Source: R-RK-3 sp963834945
GTDB lineage: Bacteria > Pseudomonadota > Alphaproteobacteria > Rhizobiales > Rhodomicrobiaceae
NCBI GenBank assembly: GCA_963834945.1
Contig: CAWIDT010000008.1
Span: 62,001 to 126,000, forward strand
Direction: 5' to 3'
DNA length: 64,000 nt
Part shown: positions 44,504 through 52,253 of the stretch, in pieces
Numbering within the stretch: the stretch's first letter is position 1
Layout of the letters: each line of letters begins with the position of its first letter
Translations under genes and position numbers: made by a program
The notes under the pieces: model-generated
The model's input: the letters and a program-made list of their open reading frames with translations, nothing else
Databases searched by the model: none
Told to the model about the DNA's origin: nothing

Positions 44504-46348
44504 ATGGATGCGGCATTGAAGCTTCGGGACCAGCGCGACCGGGGGAAGGCGGATGCGTTCCTCGGGGTGACGCAATCGGTCAAGGGGCAGATGTGGAGGG
44601 AGAGGCTGACGCCCGAGCTGGCGCGTCTCGCCGCGGCAATCTGTCAGCGGCACGAATTGCCTGACCTGCTCGGCCGGATATTGGCGGCCCGAGGCGCGAG
44701 CCTTGAAGGCGTGCCCGACATGATGGCGCCGACCCTGAAGGCGCTGCTGCCCGATCCATCCAGCCTCATGGACATGGAAGCCGCCGCAACGCGGCTCGCC
44801 GACGCGATCATGCGCGGCGAGGCGATCGCGATTTTCGGCGATTATGACGTCGATGGCGCCTGTTCCGCCGCGCTGGTGCGGCGCTTCCTACGGGCGCATG
44901 GGCGCGACGCCGTGATCTACATCCCTGACCGCATCTTCGAGGGCTACGGTCCGAACCCCGCCGCGATCGAGACGCTGGTGAAGCAGGGCGCGCAACTGAT
45001 CGTCACCGTCGATTGCGGCAGCACCAGCCATGAGCCGCTGGCCGTCGCCAGGCGGCTGGGCGCCGACGTCGTCGTCATCGACCACCACCAGATGGGCGAG
45101 GAGCTGCCGCCCGCGGTCGCCATCGTCAATCCGAACCGCCAGGACGATCTTTCCGGCCAGGGCCATCTGTGCGCGGCCGGCGTCACCTTTCTGTTTCTGA
45201 TCGCGGTGACGCGGCAGCTGCGCGGCCGCGGCTGTTATGGGGCGGGGCAGGCCGAACCCGATCTGCTCGGCCTGCTCGACCTCGTCGCGCTCGCGACCGT
45301 GTGCGATGTGGTGCCGCTCACCGGCGTCAACCGCGCCTTCGTCGCGCAAGGCCTGAAGGTGATGCACCGGCGCAAGAATGCCGGCCTTCGCGCCCTCGCC
45401 GACGCCGCCGGGCTGAATGCCGCGCCGACGCCTTATCATCTGGGCTATATCCTGGGTCCGCGCATCAATGCGGGCGGGCGGATCGGCGACGCGGCGCTCG
45501 GCGCGCGGCTGCTCTCCAGCGACGACGACAGCGAATCCGCCACGATCGCGGCCACCCTCGCCCAGCTCAATCGCGAACGGCAGGAGATGGAGCAGCGCTG
45601 CTGCCAGGAAGCCATGCTCCTGGCCGAGGAGCGCATCGCGGCGGCGCCGGACCTGCCGCTGCTGATCGTCGGCTCCGCCACATGGCACAAGGGATTGGTC
45701 GGGCTGGTCGCCAGCCGCCTGATGGACCGGTTTCGCCGTCCGGCGCTGGTGATGGCCTGGGACGAGGAGGCGGGCGAGGGCACCGGGTCGGCGCGCTCCA
45801 TCGCCGGGGCGGATATCGGTTTTGCGGTGAGGGCGGCGCTGGCCAAGGGTCTCGCCAAGAAGGGCGGTGGCCATGCGATGGCCGCGGGCGTCACCATCGA
45901 GCGGGCGCGGCTCGACGAATTCGCCGCCTTCATGACCGAAGGATTGGCGGCCGGGGTGCAGACGGCGCGCGACGTCTCGGCGCTGTCGGTCGATGGCGCG
46001 CTGACGCCCGAGGCGGCGACATCGGACTTCGCCGATCTGCTCGAAAAGGCCGGGCCCTATGGCGCCGGCAACCCCTCGCCGCGCTTCGTCTTCCCTGCCC
46101 ACCGCATCGGTTTCGCTAAGCTGATGGGCGAGGCGCATGTGCGCTGCTCGCTCAAATCCGGCGGCGGCGCCACCATCGGGGCCATCGCCTTCCGCGCCGC
46201 CGGAACGCCGTTGGGTGACGCCATGCTGTCCGCCGAAGGCCGCCCGTTCCATGTCGCCGGACGGCTGCAGCGCGACAATTGGGGCGGGCGCGAAAAGATC
46301 GAAGTGCTGATCGAGGATCTGGCCGACCCGGCGCGGCAGCACGGGTAG
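44504..46348 (+). CDS. recJ: Single-stranded-DNA-specific exonuclease RecJ
   Basis: RecJ degrades single-stranded DNA 5'-3' in recombination and repair. The 614-residue protein has the DHH motifs: IAIFGDYDVDGACSAALVRR (motif with the metal-binding aspartates), VTVDCGSTS, VVIDHHQMGEELP and CDVVPLTGVNR. The DHHA1 domain contains GLAKKGGGHAMAAGVTIER, and a C-terminal OB-like region contains LEKAGPYGAGNPSPRFVFP. All are intact and length is normal. The start at 44504 has GAGAGGGCG upstream; the N-terminal VTQSVKGQMW resembles the family's usual V-x-S-x-x-G-x-x-W start. Confidence 0.96.
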   Translation: MDAALKLRDQRDRGKADAFLGVTQSVKGQMWRERLTPELARLAAAICQRHELPDLLGRILAARGASLEGVPDMMAPTLKALLPDPSSLMDMEAAATRLADAIMRGEAIAIFGDYDVDGACSAALVRRFLRAHGRDAVIYIPDRIFEGYGPNPAAIETLVKQGAQLIVTVDCGSTSHEPLAVARRLGADVVVIDHHQMGEELPPAVAIVNPNRQDDLSGQGHLCAAGVTFLFLIAVTRQLRGRGCYGAGQAEPDLLGLLDLVALATVCDVVPLTGVNRAFVAQGLKVMHRRKNAGLRALADAAGLNAAPTPYHLGYILGPRINAGGRIGDAALGARLLSSDDDSESATIAATLAQLNRERQEMEQRCCQEAMLLAEERIAAAPDLPLLIVGSATWHKGLVGLVASRLMDRFRRPALVMAWDEEAGEGTGSARSIAGADIGFAVRAALAKGLAKKGGGHAMAAGVTIERARLDEFAAFMTEGLAAGVQTARDVSALSVDGALTPEAATSDFADLLEKAGPYGAGNPSPRFVFPAHRIGFAKLMGEAHVRCSLKSGGGATIGAIAFRAAGTPLGDAMLSAEGRPFHVAGRLQRDNWGGREKIEVLIEDLADPARQHG

Positions 46349-46419
46349 AATTCCGCCTCACCGCATTGGGCTTGTGTTCGCGGCAAATCCTTTTTATATC
46401 AGGGCAGGCCTTGGACTTC

Positions 46420-46494
46420 GCTCCCTTCGTCTAATGGTTAGGACATCAGATTTTCAATCTGGAAACAGGGGTTCAATTCCCCTAGGGAGTACCA
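46420..46494 (+). tRNA. tRNA-Glu (anticodon TTC), CCA encoded
   Basis: 75 bases fold as a cloverleaf. The acceptor stem is GCTCCCT/AGGGAGT, the D arm is TCTAATGGTTAGGA, the anticodon loop TTTTCAA gives TTC, and the T arm is CAGGGGTTCAATTCCCCT. CCA is encoded at 46492-46494. No integrase or duplicated 3' end was seen beside it. Confidence 0.96.
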
Positions 46495-46644
46495 AAATTC
46501 TTTATTTTCAATGACTTAATGTAATGGTGGGACACGGATGACCCACACATTCATTAGGTCGTTTGCCGTTTGTGTCCCGCTCAAATCGTCGGCTCCGGCC
46601 CAAATACGCCGATCTGCCACATCACCGGAAGGTGCCTATTCCAC

Positions 46645-47754
46645 TCAGCTCGCGGCAGCAAGCTCCTTGCGCTCGACCATCGGAATGGAAAAGAAAAAGC
46701 TGGTCCCCTCGCCGAGCCGAGATTTGCACCAGATCTTGCCATAGTGGCGTTCGGCGATCTTTTTGCAGGTCGTCAGGCCGAGGCCGACGCCTTCGAACTC
46801 GCCACGGGCATGGAGACGCTTAAAGGGTTCGAAAATCTCGGTCAGGTGCTTTTCGTCGATCCCGATGCCATTATCCCGCACTTCGATCGCGCATTCGCCA
46901 TTGTCCCGACTGTGCGCTTCGATGCGCACTTCAGGCTTTCGGATCCTGCAATATTTGATCCCGTTGCCGATCAGGTTCTGTAGCAATTGGGTGAGCTGCG
47001 GGCGATCCGCGCGGACGGTCGGCAGGCCCGAGAAAATCACGCTCGCCTCCGCCTTGGCGATAACCGCGTCCAGATCGGCCACGACGTTGCCGACCAGTTC
47101 GTCGAGCGCGATATCCTCCAATTGCGGCTGTGCGTCGGCCTCGGTGTAGGCGTGAAGCTGGTCGAGCAGCGCGTTCATGCGCATCGCTCCCTCAGCGATC
47201 CGTTGCGCCTGCCCTTTGAGCTTCGCGCGGTCGATGGGGTCCTTGTCCAGAAAGACGCCGGCCAGCTTGGCAAAGCCCAGGATCGACTGTGTCGGCGCTT
47301 TCATGTCGTGCACGAGCACCCGCGCAAAGACCGTAAGTGCCCGCTGCTGCTCAGCCAAGGCGCGTTCGAGCTCCGACTGATGCAGCGTGGTCTCGATCAC
47401 ATCGCGCAAGGACGCCGGCGTGAGTTTGGCCTTTGGAATGTAGTCTCTGGCGCCGAACTTGATGGCGGCGCTGGCGATATCCTCGTCGGCCTGGCCGGTC
47501 GACATAATGACGGCAAGGAAGGGGTCCGACTTCAGCAGCGCCTTGACCCCGTCAAGGCCGTTCTCGCCTGGCATGTTGTCGTCGATGATGACACAGTCGA
47601 ACCGTGTCGTCTTCATCTGGTCCAGCGCGGATCGGAGCGAGCTTGCCTCATAACAGTCGAAGGTGACGCTGGCTTCCTCCAGGCAGCGGACGACCTGAAT
47701 GCGGTCTCCTTCGTCGTCGTCCAAAACAAGCAGCTTTCTCCGCACGGGCTTCAT
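46645..47754 (-). CDS. Receiver-histidine kinase hybrid with N-terminal receiver
   Basis: The 369-residue protein has a receiver domain first (LLVLDDDEGDRIQVVRCLEE, phospho-acceptor in CVIIDDNMPGENGLDG, IMSTGQADEDIA). A short coiled linker leads to a HisKA domain with the phospho-accepting His in VLVHDMKAPTQSILGFA and an HATPase_c domain (QLLQNLIGNGIKYCR, EVRDNGIGIDEKHLTEIFEP, GVGLGLTTCKKIAERH). No membrane segment or sensor domain is visible, so it is probably cytoplasmic and receives phosphate from a partner. The partner gene is not in the window. A small ORF ends 9 bases before its ATG on the same strand. Confidence 0.88.
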   Translation of the reverse strand: MKPVRRKLLVLDDDEGDRIQVVRCLEEASVTFDCYEASSLRSALDQMKTTRFDCVIIDDNMPGENGLDGVKALLKSDPFLAVIMSTGQADEDIASAAIKFGARDYIPKAKLTPASLRDVIETTLHQSELERALAEQQRALTVFARVLVHDMKAPTQSILGFAKLAGVFLDKDPIDRAKLKGQAQRIAEGAMRMNALLDQLHAYTEADAQPQLEDIALDELVGNVVADLDAVIAKAEASVIFSGLPTVRADRPQLTQLLQNLIGNGIKYCRIRKPEVRIEAHSRDNGECAIEVRDNGIGIDEKHLTEIFEPFKRLHARGEFEGVGLGLTTCKKIAERHYGKIWCKSRLGEGTSFFFSIPMVERKELAAAS

Positions 47755-47763
47755 GGCTTGTCC

Positions 47764-47989
47764 TTATGGAAAATCGACGATTTGGATATAGCTTCCGAGC
47801 ATATCGGTGAGCGCCAGGACTCCTTTGCCCGCTTCGGACGCGTTGATGTGGCCCCCAACATGGAACCCATAGGGTGCCACAGGCGAGCGTATCGGTTGCT
47901 CACTCGCACGCGACCTGCCGCGCGCTCAGATAATCGATGCCGCCGATCAGGCCCGATGTTGCGAACACGCTTGCGGTCACCGGACGCAT
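47764..47989 (-). CDS. Possible small protein upstream of the receiver-kinase, one frame break
   Basis: From the ATG at 47989, MRPVTASVFATSGLIGGIDY leads to a TGA. Removing one base near 47908 continues as ASEQPIRSPVAPYGFHV, GGHINASEAGKGVLALTDML and ends at TAA 47764-47766, for 74 residues. No family or ribosome-binding site is recognised. Its position 9 bases before the kinase start suggests co-transcription. Confidence 0.3.
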
Positions 47990-48527
47990 GATCTTGGAGC
48001 GCAGCGAAAAGGTTGAGGCTTTCCGCCTCTAAACTTCGGTTTTGCCGGCAGGACGCGCGGCGGTTCGTGTTCAGAGCGTAACGGAGAAGCCTGAAAGATG
48101 GGTTGCGCGAATGGTTAGAAGTGAGATGGAAGCGACAGCGCGGGCGCGGCGGGAGGCAGAGAAGGGCCAGTGATGCCCTATGCGGCAGGCGGAGAAGACA
48201 ACACGATCTTCCCGCCCCCGAAAAACGCCGGGCCACTTTGGTCCGGTGGCTCCACCTGGCGCAACTTCATGGGGCGAGGTGCCCGATCCCAGGTGGGGCG
48301 CCGAACGGCCCATCAAGTCACTCATCAAGACCGGGTAGAATCGGTAGTATTTATCCAGATCCGATCTGCTGCGCAAACCTCTCGCGGAAGAGGACATGAA
48401 GTGAAATCGATGCAGCATTTCTGCCACGCCATGACGGCCAACGATGCGGAAGGTGACACAAGTAGGGCGAGCGTTGGTCGAAGGTGATAGGTCTATGTTT
48501 GATTTGGCTTAAACTCGGAGAAGAGGA
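47990..48527. other. Gap with no credible gene
   Basis: About 540 bases between the kinase region and the small secreted protein. Several short frames overlap here on both strands, but none has a ribosome-binding site, known motif or consistent codon use. Confidence 0.6.
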
Positions 48528-48872
48528 ATGATCAAACACGCCCTTGCTGTTGCCCTTCTGGGAATAGGAATTGGCTTCACCGGCCACGCGCCGGCTCACG
48601 CAGCGCCACCTCTATCCGGCGCTGCCGCCTCCTCGATGAGGACGGATGATGCCGTGGTAAAGGTCGGCGTGCGCTGCCTCGGCGAGCTGCCAGTTGTGGT
48701 CATCGGCGTCGTCTTCTTCCAGCTTTTAGGCGATGAGGAAATCGACCGCCACTGCGACGGCCGCTTTGATGACAATGACCACGATCGGCGCACCTATGAC
48801 GAGCGCGACTATCGGACCTATAAAGATGGCGGGGATGCGCAGCCTAAAGATCTGAAGGGGAGTCTGCGCTAA
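48528..48872 (+). CDS. Small secreted protein, unknown function
   Basis: The 114-residue product starts after a strong GAGAAGAGGA site. It has a signal peptide (MIKHALAVALLGIGIGFTGH, cleavage near AHA), a short mature segment with one Cys, and a charged tail rich in Asp and Arg (CDGRFDDNDHDRRTYDERDY). No family is recognised. Its last 147 bases overlap, tail to tail, a minus-strand ORF that also encodes an export signal. Codon use is ordinary for this genome in the first 60 codons. Confidence 0.5.
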   Translation: MIKHALAVALLGIGIGFTGHAPAHAAPPLSGAAASSMRTDDAVVKVGVRCLGELPVVVIGVVFFQLLGDEEIDRHCDGRFDDNDHDRRTYDERDYRTYKDGGDAQPKDLKGSLR

Positions 48873-48953
48873 AGGGGGCGCGGCTGAGGCCCATGCGCTC
48901 AGCAGCAGGCAATGAACGGCAAGCAATGAGGCGGCGGCAATCTGCCGCTTCAT
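48726..48953 (-). CDS. Possible small hydrophobic exported protein downstream of the sigma factor
   Basis: The 75-residue frame begins four bases after the sigma-factor stop. It starts MKRQIAAASLLAVHCLLLSA, a good export signal ending WASA. A very hydrophobic stretch follows (AIFIGPIVALVIGAPIVVIV). The ribosome-binding site is poor, so translation would depend on coupling. It may be a shadow of the oppositely directed gene at 48528-48872, which has the better start signal. Confidence 0.35.
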   Translation of the reverse strand: MKRQIAAASLLAVHCLLLSAWASAAPPLAQTPLQIFRLRIPAIFIGPIVALVIGAPIVVIVIKAAVAVAVDFLIA

Positions 48954-48956
48954 TGC

Positions 48957-49862
48957 TCAGCGGATGACGGCGTCACGGCCGATGTGCTTCAGCTTGTCGG
49001 GATTGCGGGTGATGAAGACGTTGACGATTTCGGCGCCGTCCATCTCGACGGCCGTGGTATCGATACTGCCGTCGCTATAGCACGTGATCACGCCAGGCAT
49101 GCCGTTAATGCGCGCCAGCGTCGCGGAGGTCGTCGCGCGGTTCCGGAATTTCCTGAAGATGCCGATGAGGAAACGCGCTATATGCGAGCGTCCATGAAGG
49201 ATGTTGCGCGCCGCGGATGCCTTGCCGCCGCCATCCGCATATAGGCTGGCATTTTCGGCGAGCAGCCTGGCGAGGTCGCCGGTTTCACCCGAGCTTGCGG
49301 CGGCAAGAAAGGCGCTGAGCAGGCTGCGTTCCTCTTCGCGGGACACGGGGTTGCGCGGGCGCGCCTCGCGGATATGGCGGCGAGCACGTGACGCAAGCTG
49401 CCGGCACGCGGTGCCGGACTTGCCGGTCAGCGATGCGATTTCGGTAAACTCGACATCGAACACGTCATGCAGAAGAAAGGCGACGCGTTCGGAGGGCGTC
49501 AGCCGCTCCAGAGCCAGGAGAAATCCGGTCGACAGATCATCGGCGTATTCGCTCGCGGTTTCCGCCGCGAATTCGGTAACGCCCAGCAAAGGCTCCGGCA
49601 GCCACGGCCCGATATAGGTTTCGCGGCGCCGGCGGGCCGATTTCAATTGGTCCAGACAGATGCGGCTGACCACCCTCGTCAGATAGGCGCGGGCATTGGC
49701 GATGCCGCCGCGGTCGGTGTTATGCCAGCGCAGATAAGCGTCCTGCACCGCATCCTGGGCCTCCGCGAGGGAGCCCAGCATGCGGTAGGCAAGTCCGGTC
49801 AGATAGGCCCGATGGCTCTCGAAGTCGGTGACATCATCGTATTTCGGGACGGGCAGGGCCAT
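48957..49862 (-). CDS. ECF41-type RNA polymerase sigma factor (SigJ-like)
   Basis: The 301-residue sigma factor has region 2 (HRAYLTGLAYRMLGSLAEAQ, AVQDAYLRWH) and region 4 (LERLTPSERVAFLLHDVFDV, FTEIASLTGKSGTACRQLAS). The C-terminal extension is of the SnoaL-like type characteristic of group ECF41. It contains the regulatory motif DGGGK (in LYADGGGKASAAR). ECF41 factors have no separate anti-sigma; the extension regulates activity. The gene follows a carboxymuconolactone-decarboxylase-like gene by 12 bases, the standard ECF41 partner. A promoter matching the ECF41 consensus stands before that partner, so the pair is probably autoregulated. Confidence 0.92.
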   Translation of the reverse strand: MALPVPKYDDVTDFESHRAYLTGLAYRMLGSLAEAQDAVQDAYLRWHNTDRGGIANARAYLTRVVSRICLDQLKSARRRRETYIGPWLPEPLLGVTEFAAETASEYADDLSTGFLLALERLTPSERVAFLLHDVFDVEFTEIASLTGKSGTACRQLASRARRHIREARPRNPVSREEERSLLSAFLAAASSGETGDLARLLAENASLYADGGGKASAARNILHGRSHIARFLIGIFRKFRNRATTSATLARINGMPGVITCYSDGSIDTTAVEMDGAEIVNVFITRNPDKLKHIGRDAVIR

Positions 49863-49874
49863 ACAGCATCTCCA

Positions 49875-50333
49875 TCAGGCGGCGTGCGCATGATCGGCTG
49901 GATGGTCCGCCCTAACGCCGATGCAGAGGCGGTTCCAGCCGTTGATCATGGCGACAGCGATCGACAGATCGGCCAGTTGCTTTTCTGAAAACGCGCGCCT
50001 CGCTTCGGCGTAAACGGCGTCGGGCGCATGCGTTTGGGCGATATTGGTGAGGCTTTCCGCCCAGTTCAAGGCCGCGCGCTCGCGCTCACTGTAAAGCGCC
50101 GACTCCCGCCAGGCATCAAGGAGATAGAGTTTGACCTCGCTGATGCCGGCTTCGCGCGCCTCCATGGTATGCATATGCAAGCAGTAAGCGCAGCCATTGA
50201 TCTGCGAGACGCGGGTCTTGATCAGCGAGAGCAGACTTGGCTCCAGTCCGGATTTCTTGATGTATGCCTCGACATTGACCAGGGCGGCGATGCCGTCAGG
50301 CGCGGCGGTGAATGCATTTAGACGCTGTGTCAT
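49875..50333 (-). CDS. Carboxymuconolactone decarboxylase/AhpD-family protein
   Basis: The 152-residue AhpD-fold protein has the redox/proton-relay motif INGCAYCLHMHTMEAREAG, with the C-x-x-C-x-x-x-H arrangement of alkylhydroperoxidase-like members. I chose the ATG at 50333 (MTQRLNAFTAAPDG) because GAGAGGAAG precedes it; the open frame extends 54 codons upstream across the promoter. Family members relieve oxidative stress, but the substrate here is unknown. It is the first gene of a two- or three-gene unit with the ECF41 sigma factor. Confidence 0.9.
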   Translation of the reverse strand: MTQRLNAFTAAPDGIAALVNVEAYIKKSGLEPSLLSLIKTRVSQINGCAYCLHMHTMEAREAGISEVKLYLLDAWRESALYSERERAALNWAESLTNIAQTHAPDAVYAEARRAFSEKQLADLSIAVAMINGWNRLCIGVRADHPADHAHAA

Positions 50334-50392
50334 GGCTTCCTCTCGTTCTTTTAATCTGAGGCGGGGCGCGTCAAGCGCCTCCAATGCCATAA

Positions 50393-50419
50393 GACGAGAT
50401 GGAAGCAGGTGGTGTGACA
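50393..50419 (-). promoter_or_regulatory. ECF41-type promoter for the AhpD-like/sigma unit
   Basis: On the minus strand TGTCACA (50419-50413) and CGTC (50396-50393) are separated by exactly 16 bases. These are the -35 and -10 elements reported for ECF41 sigma factors. The site lies 60 bases before the start codon. Confidence 0.85.
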
Positions 50420-50499
50420 TGCCTCGATCTGCCGTACTCGTTCTCCTTCGGGGAGCCGAGGCAGTAATGGCCATTTCGCGAGCCCGATCGGCCATTTAG

Positions 50500-50524
50500 A
50501 TTTTCTTGGGGTTGACAAGAAAAT
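50500..50524. promoter_or_regulatory. Perfect inverted repeat over the dctP promoter, candidate operator
   Basis: attttcttg (50500-50508) and caagaaaat (50516-50524) are exact complements around a 7-base centre. The right arm overlaps the -35 element TTGACA. The motif ggccattt also recurs at about 50469 and 50490, and inverted at 50521. Confidence 0.55.
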
Positions 50525-50540
50525 GGCCTCAGTCCCTAAT
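50512..50540 (+). promoter_or_regulatory. Promoter of dctPQM
   Basis: TTGACA at 50512-50517 and CCTAAT at 50535-50540 are 17 bases apart, 75 bases before the dctP ATG. Confidence 0.5.
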
Positions 50541-50615
50541 TCGTGAAATCCGGCAAGAAAAGCTGTTCGACACCTGGACAGACTTGATCCCAATAAAAGC
50601 CGGTGGGAGGAACGT

Positions 50616-51620
50616 ATGACCAAATTTCGTATTCCGCCAGTGATGGCGGCGTTGTTGCTCTGCGCCTGTATCGCGGCACCCACGGCCACGTTCGCCCAGA
50701 AGCGCGAATTCTCCTTCGCCTACGATCAGCCGCATACCAGCGCCTATGGCGTTGCCGCCGACACCTTCGCCAACAAGCTGTCGGAGCTGAGTTCGGGATC
50801 GATGACGATCAATCAATATCCCGGCGCCCAGCTTGGTCAGGAGCCGCAGACGCTGCAAAAAATCCAGACCGGCGACATCGATTTCGTGCTGGTGGCGACC
50901 GCGAATGCGGCCACGATCCAGCCCGAATCCGGCGTCTTCTCGCTGCATTACATTTTCCGCGATGAAGACCACGCCATCAAGGCGCTGGGCGATCCCGGCG
51001 TCAATGCCGCCATGCGCGAGATGTTCGCCAGCAAGGTCAAGGGCGCGCATATGCTGACGCTGGCGACGCAAGGGTTGCGCAATCTTTACGGCAAGAAAGA
51101 GGTCCACAATATCGGCGACATCAAGGGCGTAAAGATCCGCGTCCAGGCGACGCCGACCGAGGACCGTCTCTTCCCAGCCTATGGCGCCCAGGTGGTGCAC
51201 ATGCCGTTCGGCGAGGTGTACACCTCCTTGCAGACGGGCGTCGTCGACATGGCCGAAAACGGCTTCACGGTCTATCTGCTGAACAAGCATTATGAGGTGG
51301 CACCGGTGATGTCTGTCACCCAGCACGAGGCCAACAATTCGGTGATGTTCGTCAGCGACAAGGTCTGGTCGAGCCTGACCGACGACCAGAAGAAATGGAT
51401 GCAGACGGCGGCCGAAGAGGTTGCCCGCACGCAGCCGAAAATGGCCTTCGACCTGGAACATCAATCCCGCGCGAAGTTGGAAAAGCTGGGCGTCAAAGTC
51501 GTGGCCGATGTCGACAAGTCCGGCTTCCAGACCATCAGCCAGCCCATCCAGGACGAGGTCGCGGAAAAGCTCGGGCCGCACGCGGTCAAAATACTCAAAC
51601 TCGTCCGTGAGATAAAATAG
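50616..51620 (+). CDS. dctP: TRAP transporter solute-binding protein DctP
   Basis: This periplasmic protein captures a small carboxylate for the TRAP permease. The 334-residue frame has a signal peptide (MAALLLCACIAAPTATFAQK) and the DctP fold with AYDQPHTSAYGVAADTFANK, YPGAQLGQEPQTLQKIQTGD, IKGVKIRVQATPTEDRLFPA and PFGEVYTSLQTGVVDMAENG. The substrate-binding Arg is in the IKGVKIRVQ segment, as in other DctP proteins. GGAGG precedes the ATG. It heads dctP-dctQ-dctM. The ligand is not identifiable; C4-dicarboxylates or related acids are likely. Confidence 0.93.
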   Translation: MTKFRIPPVMAALLLCACIAAPTATFAQKREFSFAYDQPHTSAYGVAADTFANKLSELSSGSMTINQYPGAQLGQEPQTLQKIQTGDIDFVLVATANAATIQPESGVFSLHYIFRDEDHAIKALGDPGVNAAMREMFASKVKGAHMLTLATQGLRNLYGKKEVHNIGDIKGVKIRVQATPTEDRLFPAYGAQVVHMPFGEVYTSLQTGVVDMAENGFTVYLLNKHYEVAPVMSVTQHEANNSVMFVSDKVWSSLTDDQKKWMQTAAEEVARTQPKMAFDLEHQSRAKLEKLGVKVVADVDKSGFQTISQPIQDEVAEKLGPHAVKILKLVREIK

Positions 51621-51686
51621 GCGGGGTTCCGGACTGGCGGAAGGTGTGTGTGCCTGTCTCGATCGTCAGGGCAGCTGGAGGCGGCG

Positions 51687-52253
51687 ATGAGCGACACCTA
51701 TTCCCTGGTTGTTTCGGGGCAGCGCCACCTGAAATGGCGCGCTCTCGATGTGGTGGAGCAGGGGCTTATGGTGATCTGCGGCATCGCCATCACCGGCTTC
51801 ACCGTTAGCGTGGTCTGCGACATCGTCACCCGCACCATCGGCCATCCCTGGCTCTGGCTGCAGGAGGTGACGATGACCTTCTTCGTCTATGGCGTCTTCA
51901 TCGGCACCGCCGTCGCGACCCGGCGCAACGATCATCTCTATCTCGCCGCGATGGCGGAATCGTTCACCGGCGCAAAGCGGCTGGCGCTTGAGACGTTCAA
52001 CCGGCTCGTGGTGCTGATCGTCGCACTCTGCATGTGCTATTTCGGCTATCTCAACTTTCTCGACGGCTTCAATAGCCTGCGCATGCCGTCCATGACGCCG
52101 CTGGCGAGCTTTTACGCCGCGATTCCCATTTCCGGCGCGCTCATTGCCCTGTTCACCATCGAGCAGCTGGTCAATGGCTGGAGCGCCGGATTTGCCGAAC
52201 CCGTGCCGCCGCCGGGCGCGATGCAAGGCGCCTTCGGGAGCGATGCGCCGTGA
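51687..52253 (+). CDS. dctQ: TRAP transporter small permease subunit DctQ
   Basis: This 188-residue protein has four membrane helices, for example VVEQGLMVICGIAITGFTVS, TMTFFVYGVFIGTAVATRR, TFNRLVVLIVALCMCYFGYL and SFYAAIPISGALIALFTIEQ. The motif WLQEVTMTFFVYGVFIGTA is typical of the family. I chose the ATG at 51687 because GGAGG lies just before it; a longer frame is open upstream. It follows dctP by 66 bases, and its stop overlaps the dctM GTG start by four bases. Confidence 0.9.
   Translation: MSDTYSLVVSGQRHLKWRALDVVEQGLMVICGIAITGFTVSVVCDIVTRTIGHPWLWLQEVTMTFFVYGVFIGTAVATRRNDHLYLAAMAESFTGAKRLALETFNRLVVLIVALCMCYFGYLNFLDGFNSLRMPSMTPLASFYAAIPISGALIALFTIEQLVNGWSAGFAEPVPPPGAMQGAFGSDAP

Noticed and set aside
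46420..46660. An integrated element at tRNA-Glu
   Set aside because: No integrase, no duplicated tRNA 3' end and no change in composition were seen. The following kinase gene is ordinary for this genome.
48081..48487. Short overlapping ORFs between the kinase and the small secreted protein
   Set aside because: They have no start signals, motifs or consistent codon use. At most they are remnants.
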